DNA from: Pseudomonas sp. PSKL.D1
GTDB lineage: Bacteria > Pseudomonadota > Gammaproteobacteria > Pseudomonadales > Pseudomonadaceae
Length of the DNA stretch: 64,000 nt
NCBI RefSeq assembly: GCF_028898945.1
Contig: NZ_CP118607.1
Coordinates: forward strand, 4,822,001-4,886,000
Reading direction: 5' to 3'
Shown in pieces: positions 51,541-57,911 of the stretch (position 1 is the first letter of the stretch; each line of letters starts with the position of its first letter). Made by a program: the position numbers and the translations under genes. The notes beneath the pieces were generated by a model. The model saw nothing but the letters and a program-made list of their open reading frames with translations. It made no database searches and was not told the origin of the DNA.

Positions 51541-51575
51541 GTGCCCGTCTCTTTCTTCTGGAAAGAGACGGGCAC
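51541..51575. repeat. 14-bp perfect inverted repeat
   Basis: GTGCCCGTCTCTTT and its exact reverse complement AAAGAGACGGGCAC around the loop CTTCTGG. No T run follows on either strand. Confidence 0.8.
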
Positions 51576-51997
51576 TTCTACCACTGCTGCAGCCCTGATC
51601 GCACAAGGCTTTGCGGCATTCCCCCTCGTGACAATCGGCGTGACAAACGCCGATGTCACCAGCAACAGCGCTGTAGATGATGGTGCCGCAGACCAAGGAA
51701 TGGACTGCACCTGACTGACAGTCAGGTATGCCCCGGTCATCGCATTGCTGCTTGCACATGGCTCAGGATCTTCAGGCGCTGGTCTCGTCAGCCAGTGCTG
51801 CCTCCACCCGCCCACCGGTAACGGTGTTCAGGAGGCCAGATCATGAGATGCCCTTGCTCCCGGACGTAAGGAGCCGCCAGTCCCGCGAAGAGGACATTCC
51901 CCACAGGTCGCAGGGGCCTTGATCCCTGATAACACTCAACATTCTTGGCGGGATGACGTGGGGCGAGGATCGGAGAGCGGACGATGAGGTGACCGAC

Positions 51998-52978
51998 ATG
52001 GCATTGGTGGGTAGGCGTGACGGCCGTAATTTTGGGTACGGCAGACAATTGAGCTACGCAGGGCCGCAGGCACTGAAGGACATGTTCGGCGGCGGTCATT
52101 ACGGCACGGTCAAGGCGCACACTGATCGGTGGCAGGCATTCGTGAAGTGGTGCCGCTCCGAACAGGGGCCCGGTATCAATGATGCGCGGCACATTGATCG
52201 GAAGGTGCTGTCCGATTATGCGGCGCATCTGCGCGACGTGGTTAGGCGCGGTGACCTCGCCATCAGCACGGCACAAAATCGGCTTTCCAGCGTTAACAGG
52301 ACCATGGCAGCGCTTCGCGGTGATCAGTACGTGAAGTTGCCCAGCCCGAGCAAGGCGTTGGGTATGCAGCGCACCGGGGTTCGCCACTCAGTACCAGAGG
52401 GCCAGGACCGCAAGCAGGTTATGCAGATCGTCGATGCGCTTTGCCGCCATCATCAACAACGGGCCGCCGCGATCGTTCTGCTGACGCGAGCCACCGGCAT
52501 GCGCCTGCGTGAGGCCATTTTGGCTGACCTGCCACGGTTAAATCGTGAGGCTCAAGACATTGGCAAGATCAACATTCAGGACGGCACCAAGGGCGGCCGT
52601 GCCGGTGCAACGGCCCCCCGTTGGATAGCAGTGGACGACCATGTTCGTGGTGCACTTGAGTTTGCACGGCAGGTGTCGCCAGTGGGAAGCCACAACCTGA
52701 TTGAGCGAAACAAAAGCTACCTGGATTTTCTGCAAGAAATCATCCGCCCTGCGCGGGACATCCTGCATGCGCACAATCTCAATGGCTTCCACGAGCTACG
52801 AGCGGCGTATGCCTGTGAGCGCTACGAGCAGATCACCCAACACCCCGCGCCAATCAATGGTGGCCAATGTTGCCAGGTAGATAGGAACCTTGATCGCGAG
52901 GCCCGGAGGCGAATTAGTTATGAGCTTGGGCACGGTCGGATCGACGTGGTCGCGGCCTACATTGGAGGGCGGACATGA
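51998..52978 (+). CDS. second tyrosine recombinase (ICE-associated integrase-domain protein)
   Basis: 326 aa, unrelated in layout to the P4-type integrase. An N-terminal SAM-like domain (about 20-115, QALKDMFGGGHYGTVKAHTDRWQAFVKWCR) precedes a catalytic domain with Arg in LTRATGMRLREAI, the HELRAAYACERY H-x-x-R pair, His in SYELGHGRID and Tyr in VVAAYIGG at the very end. It resembles the Phage_int_SAM/Integrase_1 proteins that sit inside integrative elements. The start ATG 51998 has GAGGTGA five bases upstream. Its stop overlaps the next start (ATGA). All catalytic residues appear present. Its DNA target is unknown. Confidence 0.87.
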   Translation: MALVGRRDGRNFGYGRQLSYAGPQALKDMFGGGHYGTVKAHTDRWQAFVKWCRSEQGPGINDARHIDRKVLSDYAAHLRDVVRRGDLAISTAQNRLSSVNRTMAALRGDQYVKLPSPSKALGMQRTGVRHSVPEGQDRKQVMQIVDALCRHHQQRAAAIVLLTRATGMRLREAILADLPRLNREAQDIGKINIQDGTKGGRAGATAPRWIAVDDHVRGALEFARQVSPVGSHNLIERNKSYLDFLQEIIRPARDILHAHNLNGFHELRAAYACERYEQITQHPAPINGGQCCQVDRNLDREARRRISYELGHGRIDVVAAYIGGRT

Positions 52979-53250
52979 GCAAGCCATTCAATATGGAGTT
53001 GTTCTTGGCTGGCGTGCTGATCGGGTCGCACGCGACGCGGCAACGCCACTTGCGGCAGGCAACGCTTATCCAAGCTGAAATTGCAGATCGCTGGCAGCGA
53101 AAGACGCCTTGGGCCTGGCAGAGAAAGCATTTGGCGTGGTTCCTTGAACATCGCCTAGATCGGCGAAGTAGGATGACCCGGTATTACTACTTTCTAACTA
53201 TACGGTTACTCGTTCGCCGCTTACAAAAAACATGGGTGTTTAACCTCTGA
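52975..53250 (+). CDS. small basic partner of the second recombinase
   Basis: 91 aa, rich in Arg, Trp and aromatic residues (RQRHLRQATLIQAEIADRWQ, WAWQRKHLAWFLEH, TRYYYFLTIRLLVRRLQ). No signal peptide. It starts in an ATGA overlap with the recombinase, implying coupled translation. I recall similar genes following this recombinase type in Pseudomonas elements but know no function; a DNA-binding accessory or directionality factor is possible from charge and coupling, without proof. Confidence 0.72.
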   Translation: MSKPFNMELFLAGVLIGSHATRQRHLRQATLIQAEIADRWQRKTPWAWQRKHLAWFLEHRLDRRSRMTRYYYFLTIRLLVRRLQKTWVFNL

Positions 53251-53340
53251 GCGAGGATCTGATTTTGATAGGCAGGACTGATTGAAATCGACCCGTAGCT
53301 ACCGTTGAGGCCAAGTAGCGGATGCCACCGTCTACGCTTC

Positions 53341-54233
53341 TCACTGATCAGCCAAGCATAGATACTGATACAACTGCTCTCCAAGAACCTCGAACACCTG
53401 AACAATCCTGTTAATTTTGCGTAGGTCGTTGTGCATTGCGATCCACACGTCTACCTCAAAGCCAAAATCGTGCGGCAGCACATGTACCAGGCCGTGCGAT
53501 TTTGCTATTTGCGTCGGGCAGAGTCCGAAGCCTAAGCCCGCTTTCAGAGCGGCCAGCTGAGCAAGGTGATGATCAGAGGCAATGGCGAAATGCTGGTCGG
53601 CATCGCACAGACCGGCATCGACAAACCGGCGCAAATCCGCTGAGCGTCTGTCCGGCCCGATCAGCGGCCGCTGGCGCAGCGTCAGCAGGGAGGCTGGATT
53701 ACCGTAGCGCTCCAGGCACCCGGCACTGGCATGGATGCCAATCTGCAAACTGCCGACACGCCGCACCGTGATATCAGCTTCATTGGGCCGCATCAGCCGC
53801 ACCGCAATATCCGATTGCAGCCTAGCGATGTCTTCAAGGGCATCGCTTATGCTCAACTCAAGTTTGAGCCCGGGGTGTTCGTAATGGAACAGGCGCAGCA
53901 GATCGGGTAGCACCTCGACGCCAAGCAACTCGCCACAGGTCAGCCGAATTGTGCCGTGATCCACCGACGCTTCAGAGCTGGCCATGCGGTTGAAGGTTTG
54001 CGCGGCGAGATCCATGGCCTCGACATGTTCGATCAGGCGCTGCGCTCCGCCAGTAGGCGTCAGACCAAGGGGCGTGCGGGTGAATAGACTCACACCGAGA
54101 GCGTGTCAAGATGGTCGAGGCGCCGGCGCGCGGTGGCCTGGGCGATACCCAGCAACTTCGCCGCGCCGCTCAGGCTGCCAGAGCGCAGCACGGCGAGAAA
54201 TACACGCTGGCTTTCCCATTCAATGCCGCTCAT
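53341..54233 (-). pseudogene. LysR-family regulator broken by a frameshift
   Basis: The N-terminal part (54233 down to about 54110) reads EWESQRVFLAVLRSGSLSGAAKLLGIAQATARRRLDHLD, a LysR winged-helix. It then runs out of frame to a stop at 54090-54092. The rest continues in another frame from about 54108 (VSLFTRTPLGLTPTGGAQRL..) through a complete LysR effector-binding domain to 53341. A single missing base near 54,108-54,115 (between the codons for HLDT and ALGVSLF) restores one frame of about 297 codons. It is divergent from the GFA gene it would be expected to regulate. Alternatives are a sequencing error or a recent mutation; the rest is undecayed. Confidence 0.85.
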
Positions 54234-54337
54234 ACATTCTTGGCCAACAGTTGCTCCTAATTTGCTCTTCTGCCCGAGCCCGTGGAAAGCGATCATTCGC
54301 CCACATTTTTCCGGACGTCATTGTAAGGAAGCAACGC

Positions 54338-54769
54338 ATGAGATTCACCGGTCAGTGCCGATGTGGGCAAGTCACCATCGAGATCGTGGCGCAGCAATTG
54401 CCGCCACTGTATGCCTGCCACTGTTTAAACTGCCAGCGCTGGAGCGGCAGTGCGTTTGGTCTGCACATGCTGAGTGCGGCATCAGCTGTTCAGGTGGCGG
54501 GCGAAACGGCTATCTTTGAGCATGAACACCAAGGGCAAACGTCCACCCAGTATGCCTGCGGTATATGTCACACCCGGCTGTTCAATGAGACCACGGCAGC
54601 ACCCGGCATGCGTGTGGTACGGGCCGGCATTTTGGAAGGCTCTGAACATTTCGAGCCGATTGCGCATATTTGGACACGTCGCAAGCAACCATGGCTGGCG
54701 CTGCCGGAGACTATCGCGCAGTGGCAGGAGAGCCCGACGCCCGAAGCATTCGCCGCCGCGCTATGGTAA
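54338..54769 (+). CDS. GFA/CENP-V-fold zinc protein
   Basis: 143 aa. The zinc ligands follow the glutathione-dependent formaldehyde-activating (GFA) family pattern: C-R-C near the N-terminus (GQCRCGQV), CHCLNCQRWSGSAFG, and CGICHTRLF. GFA proteins bind zinc and sometimes S-hydroxymethylglutathione, but most have no proven reaction. The start ATG 54338 follows AAGGA. It is divergent from the broken LysR gene and is one of the few clear cargo genes of the island. Confidence 0.87.
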   Translation: MRFTGQCRCGQVTIEIVAQQLPPLYACHCLNCQRWSGSAFGLHMLSAASAVQVAGETAIFEHEHQGQTSTQYACGICHTRLFNETTAAPGMRVVRAGILEGSEHFEPIAHIWTRRKQPWLALPETIAQWQESPTPEAFAAALW

Positions 54770-54850
54770 AAGAGCTTGCTCCTTCATCAGCGAATGTGTG
54801 GCTCGCCGCACAGCGAGTTGTGAGGGTTGACTACCTACGCGTTGGGCCGA

Positions 54851-54881
54851 ATAGCGACGGTCTGACTTCGACCGTCGCTAT
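54851..54881. repeat. 12-bp perfect inverted repeat beside the integrase relic
   Basis: ATAGCGACGGTC and GACCGTCGCTAT around the loop TGACTTC, seven bases beyond the relic's stop. It could be the terminator of, or an attachment-like site for, the lost recombinase. Confidence 0.75.
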
Positions 54882-54887
54882 CCGTAG

Positions 54888-55050
54888 TCATAGCTCTGTC
54901 TGTTCCGCCATCTCCAGGGCGTCATCGTCTTCAATGCCCAAAAATCTAACGGTGCTCTCCAGCTTCGTGTGGCCCAGCACCAGCTGCCCCCGAAGTTCTT
55001 CGTCCTGCGATAGATCAGGGATGCCTTGTACGGCTCAGGAAAGGCCCCTT
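54888..55050 (-). pseudogene. C-terminal relic of a third tyrosine integrase
   Basis: In one frame EPYKASLIYRRTKN and in a second frame LVLGHTKLESTVRFLGIE followed by DDDALEMAEQTEL and a stop match the C-terminal active site of a known phage-type integrase group (TKPYKATLIYRRTKNLRAVQLLLGH-like). A frameshift near 54,990 joins the two. The nucleophile Tyr position reads Phe (VRFLGIE). Nothing of the N-terminal domains remains. Confidence 0.75.
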
Positions 55051-55452
55051 CATCGCAAACGTCTGACCGGTTATCGGTGGCGGTGGCGAACAGCACCCCG
55101 CGAGCCCGAACACGATGCCTGCGACGATCACTGCCATCACCGTCCAGAACTACAAGGGCGCGATCGCGCCGATAACGTAGTGAGTGTGCACAACGCCTCA
55201 GAGCAGCTCGACCTGATCCGCGACGATGGTGACGAGCGTGTACGGGAACAACGCGTCGTAGCGCATGCGGCCGATGGCGAGCACCTCCCTAAGCAAGCTA
55301 ATGATGTTTACCGTTGCTGATTCCCCAGCTGCCATCGCGCTGATGGTCTATGCTCAAGCGGCGAAACACTTCTCTCCAGAGGTTGTTTTGCTTCTTGTCG
55401 TCTTTCTGGCGATCCACCAACGAGCCGGGTTCGGCTCCCAGAGGGTGTACCA
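55051..55452. other. island stretch between the integrase relic and the 88-aa gene
   Basis: No confident gene. A minus-strand 45-codon frame at 55198-55335 (AGESATVNIISLLREVLAIG onward) looks protein-like but is short and has a weak ribosome site; an overlapping minus frame at 55298-55483 is equally unsupported. Probably remnants of a rearranged gene. Confidence 0.4.
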
Positions 55453-55719
55453 ATGGCGACCATCGAGACCAAAGTCTTTGCACAAGGGCTGCTGCGGGTC
55501 GAGAGCAGCTGGCAAAGCTACATTCACTCCCAAAAGCGTGCAGAGGGTCTCACAGGTAAACCTCTTGAGTTGGCACTTGCAGCGAGCGCTCAAAGTTATC
55601 GCCGCTTCCAAAATCAAAGCCTGCAATTTTATGCGCAAGTACGAAAATGCGTAGGCGATGCTGAAAAACTAGAAAGCGATATGATTCTTTATCCTCATTA
55701 CTACCTTCCCAAGTCGTAA
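55453..55719 (+). CDS. hypothetical protein, 88 aa
   Basis: Short soluble, mostly helical protein (LLRVESSWQSYIHSQKRAEG, ALAASAQSYRRFQNQSLQFYAQ). The start ATG is preceded by GAGGGT at six bases. No domain recognised; no signal peptide or membrane segment. Single gene in the island between relics; it could also be a chance frame. Confidence 0.5.
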   Translation: MATIETKVFAQGLLRVESSWQSYIHSQKRAEGLTGKPLELALAASAQSYRRFQNQSLQFYAQVRKCVGDAEKLESDMILYPHYYLPKS

Positions 55720-55742
55720 TTAGCATCTCCAACTCAAGCCAG

Positions 55743-55783
55743 TACTGCGCACCGCCCAGCAAACAACTGAGCAGTGCGCAGTA
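55743..55783 (-). terminator. hairpin downstream of the broken small gene
   Basis: TACTGCGCAC (55743-55752) and GTGCGCAGTA (55774-55783) are exact reverse complements with a nearly complementary inner stem (GCCCAG/CTGAGC). It lies just after the stop at 55789 on the minus strand. Terminator-like, without a clear T run. Confidence 0.6.
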
Positions 55784-55788
55784 GAGGT

Positions 55789-56107
55789 TTAATATGCAAA
55801 TGAACCGACCAACTCACCACCCATAGGCTCATAAACCACTAAAGCCTTGCCGGCCCCGAGACTATTAGTTAGCTGGCCTACTGACAGACATAACCGCAAA
55901 CCGCTTCCTTGATCAGGTTTCATCCAACCGGCGAGCATCGCCAGGTACTCGCGGGGCTTTTAATAATAAGGTGAAGCTGCCGGTTAGTCGCTGACGAAGC
56001 TCTATGGGCATGAAAAAAGCAAAATGCACAAGCCATGAGCCATCACCTAGCAAAAAAGTTTCACGACGATAAAAATTAACCTGTTGCTCGGACACACCTA
56101 TGCACAC
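55789..56107 (-). pseudogene. small unknown gene with a frameshift
   Basis: The first part from GTG 56107 encodes EQQVNFYRRETFLLGDGSWL then VHFAFFMPIELRQRLTGSFT before going out of frame to a stop at 55913. Removing one C from the CCCC run near 55,955 lets the frame continue as REYLAMLAGWMKPDQGSGLR, then LTNSLGAGKALVVYEPMGGE and LVGSFAY, to the stop at 55789. Both halves look like real protein. No family recognised. Confidence 0.5.
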
Positions 56108-56217
56108 AGCTATAAAAGAGTCGCTGGGTTATTTGTTCACGAGGGAGCCCCTAGCATGCGCGCGATAGCGCTCGGTTAGTATCGAAAACTCCGACAGTCA
56201 AGCGCTAGCAGTTTCCT

Positions 56218-56391
56218 TCACGACTTTGCCGTTCGCTCTTTTTTCCACTGAACTTTGGAAACACCATCAGGGGAACCGGTTACACCGGATGCAACATGCT
56301 GAATATGGCCGCCATGCTGAAGAAAAATTTCTATTTGCTCACAAAGGCGTTCATGGGCTTTGTGGGCAGCGCAGGGGTACGTCTGGTACAT
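56218..56391 (-). CDS. hypothetical protein, 57 aa
   Basis: Encodes a small polar protein with AAHKAHERLCEQIEIFLQHG and GHIQHVASGVTGSPDGVSK. This resembles short ICE/phage proteins with a helix followed by a G-x-V/I-x-x-V-x-x-G-V-T/S-G element, whose role I do not know. Start chosen at 56391; an earlier GTG at 56448 is possible. Ribosome site weak. Confidence 0.5.
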   Translation of the reverse strand: MYQTYPCAAHKAHERLCEQIEIFLQHGGHIQHVASGVTGSPDGVSKVQWKKERTAKS

Positions 56392-56510
56392 GCTGGCGTC
56401 TCGGTTATGAGCCACTGAAAGACAGTCACCCGAATGATCACTATACACCCTGTATTGTATTCAGGGGACGAACCGGACCAAAACTGTCTGTTAATCGACC
56501 AAAGGAGCAA

Positions 56511-56720
56511 TCAGCATGAAAGCTGCCCAATCGCCGGGGCCTGGCTAGCCTCTTGCCGAGCCATGAGGTGATGGCCTCGAAAGCTATCGCCGTCATCAGC
56601 GATATTGATCAGTGCTGTGCCTTCGGCTCTGGCGAGAGCATAGAGAGTTTTTACCGTATGCCAACAGAACGCAAAATTGAACGAATCAATCCCGCTTAAT
56701 TTCAAGGCCTTCTGACGCAT
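56511..56720 (-). CDS. hypothetical protein, 69 aa
   Basis: An open frame (ALKLSGIDSFNFAFCWHTVK, ALARAEGTALINIADDGDSF) that overlaps the end of the 56686-56928 gene by 35 bases in another frame. Composition is protein-like and the overlap would fit coupling, but the ribosome site is weak. No family recognised. Confidence 0.35.
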   Translation of the reverse strand: MRQKALKLSGIDSFNFAFCWHTVKTLYALARAEGTALINIADDGDSFRGHHLMARQEASQAPAIGQLSC

Positions 56721-56928
56721 CGCTGCGTTCAGACTCAACCTGCCCATCGGCGAATGCCATCCATTCATCAAAGGCAATTCGATGCGCCTTACAAATTTCT
56801 TCCCATTCAATTCCGCTCATGTGGCCGTAGGCGATCTGATTCATCGTTGCGGAAATCTGGGTATCAAGCTCTCTTAATAGCTTGTAGGCTTCATAGCGGC
56901 CATCTTTTTTGCTAGGCATATAGCTCAT
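56686..56928 (-). CDS. hypothetical protein, 80 aa
   Basis: Small acidic soluble protein (KKDGRYEAYKLLRELDTQIS, MSGIEWEEICKAHRIAFDEW). AGGA lies just upstream of the ATG at 56928; the second ATG (MPSKKD, 56919) has better spacing. No domain recognised; the helical pattern suggests a small binding protein. AT-richer than the core genes. Confidence 0.55.
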   Translation of the reverse strand: MSYMPSKKDGRYEAYKLLRELDTQISATMNQIAYGHMSGIEWEEICKAHRIAFDEWMAFADGQVESERSDASEGLEIKRD

Positions 56929-57041
56929 CTTCCTGGTGGATTAGTGAGCTATCAGCTTCAACGGCTCATCCGTTTGACCGCACAGGTACGATTAAGTCCC
57001 TTCAAAAATAAATAGTGGCGATTGATCGACAGGAAATCGTA

Positions 57042-57199
57042 ATGTCAGAGGAAATCAAGGCCGCTTGGCTGACCGTCAAGGACGTCGTAGGGTGGGTGGT
57101 GTAGCCAGCTTGCCCCTCACCGAAAGCGATTTCAAGGAAATATATCTAAACTTTAGTGCTCAAAATAGTTTTGCCGCCCATCGGGTCGAATACCACTGA
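57042..57199 (+). pseudogene. fragmentary small gene, possibly a Mu-type HTH regulator
   Basis: The frame starting at ATG 57042 (AGGA at seven bases) reads MSEEIKAAWLTVKDVVGWVV and stops at 57102. The next frame, joined if one base is added near 57,090, continues GVGGVASLPLTESDFKEIYL and ends HRVEYH at 57197. WLTVKDVVGVGGLP-like openings are found in Mu-type HTH proteins, so this may be a broken element regulator. Weak evidence. Confidence 0.3.
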
Positions 57200-57223
57200 T
57201 CTGCAGCATGTACCACCAAGCAC

Positions 57224-57277
57224 CAAAAAAATCAAAAAAATCAAAAAAATCAAAAAAATCAAAAAAATCAAAAAACA
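57224..57277 (+). repeat. 9-bp tandem A-tract repeat (CAAAAAAAT)
   Basis: Five exact CAAAAAAAT units (57224-57268) and a sixth partial unit, next to the right-end integrase motifs. The repeat is open in one frame as a 41-codon K-K-S peptide (57208-57333), which I do not believe is a gene. Confidence 0.9.
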
Positions 57278-57290
57278 TGCCAAAATTCAA

Positions 57291-57315
57291 TTTTTTGTAC
57301 AAATTTTTTTGTACA
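57291..57315 (+). promoter_or_regulatory. paired TTTTNNGTACA motifs, candidate integrase arm sites (right)
   Basis: TTTTTTGTACA at 57291-57301 and again at 57305-57315, same orientation as the pair at 49731-49752. They lie 49 bases inside attR. Confidence 0.6.
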
Positions 57316-57363
57316 TTGAATTTAATTAATTAGAATCAAAACCTTAAGAACAAATGACAGTTC

Positions 57364-57378
57364 CCCTCGGGGCACCAA
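57364..57378 (+). repeat. island attachment site attR
   Basis: CCCTCGGGGCACCAA, identical to the 3' end of tRNA-Leu plus one base. It marks the right boundary of the island. Confidence 0.92.
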
Positions 57379-57384
57379 ATCCAG

Positions 57385-57413
57385 AAAAAACCGACCTTAT
57401 GGTCGGTTTTTTT
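57385..57413 (+). terminator. native tRNA-Leu terminator, displaced by the island
   Basis: AAAAAACCGACC, TTAT, GGTCGG and a T run lie directly after attR. By position this was the terminator of the tRNA gene before insertion. Confidence 0.85.
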
Positions 57414-57467
57414 GCTTGGGATTTTTGTGGGCATTGGGGTGTTCGCCTTCAGGTGTTTGTCGCCTTT

Positions 57468-57690
57468 GAGATCGAGCGCCGCCCGCGCGGCGCATCGCGG
57501 ATAAATCCCGCTCCCACATTTGTTGCAACGTGCCGAATCTGTGAGGCCATGGTTGCCCGCCCTGAAGCAAGACTCCAGACATGCGACAGGCTGACAACCA
57601 TGGCCTATCAGGCATGGCCACGTTGCAATAAATGTGGGAGCGGATTTATCCGCGATGCGCCGCGCGGGCGGCGCTCGATCTCATAAGCGA
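57468..57690. repeat. giant REP palindrome with about 64-bp arms
   Basis: The left arm (about 57,468-57,532) and right arm (about 57,624-57,690) are reverse complements over about 64 bases with one extra C (57,508 region) and one mismatch. They include the GAGCGCCGCCCGCGCGGCGC extension, the REP core and TTGCAACGTG. An inner pair GGCCATGGTTG/CAACCATGGCC adds a further stem. The rest of the gap to 57,911 shows no gene. Confidence 0.9.
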
Positions 57691-57911
57691 CTAACACCTA
57701 AAGGCGAACACCTCAAAGCAAACACTCCGATGCGCACGATCTTGACGCCACCCTAGCGTCAACCGCCTACACCCGCATGAATGAAGTCTATTTGCCATCA
57801 CCCCACCCCCCTACTTAGGATGTCGTTCATCGGGATTATGCAGAAAGCATTGCCCGAGTGATGTCACTTCGCCATAGTGGCGCCCCGCTTACCCACGCAT
57901 TCATGTGAACG

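Larger units (their letters stand above)
51105..51997. other. island stretch without a confident gene
   Basis: 893 bases. It contains two long perfect hairpins (51143-51187 and 51541-51575). A minus-strand frame at 51192-51461 (89 codons, no good ribosome site) and another at 51510-51815 (101 codons) are open, and a plus-strand frame spans 51129-51680, but none shows a recognisable domain and all cross the hairpins or each other. It may be decayed sequence or a structured non-coding segment. The last bases carry GAGGTGA, the ribosome site of the next gene. Confidence 0.45.

Noticed and set aside
57224..57277. Tandem repeat considered as a CRISPR array
   Set aside because: Units are 9 bases with no spacers, and no cas genes are present.
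57208..57333. A 41-codon K-K-S repeat peptide
   Set aside because: It exists only because the 9-bp A-tract repeat is a multiple of three. There is no ribosome site, and the tail runs through the arm-site motifs.
49608..57378. A known anti-phage defence system in the island
   Set aside because: I looked for restriction, retron, CBASS, toxin-antitoxin and nuclease motifs and saw none; the small genes remain unassigned.
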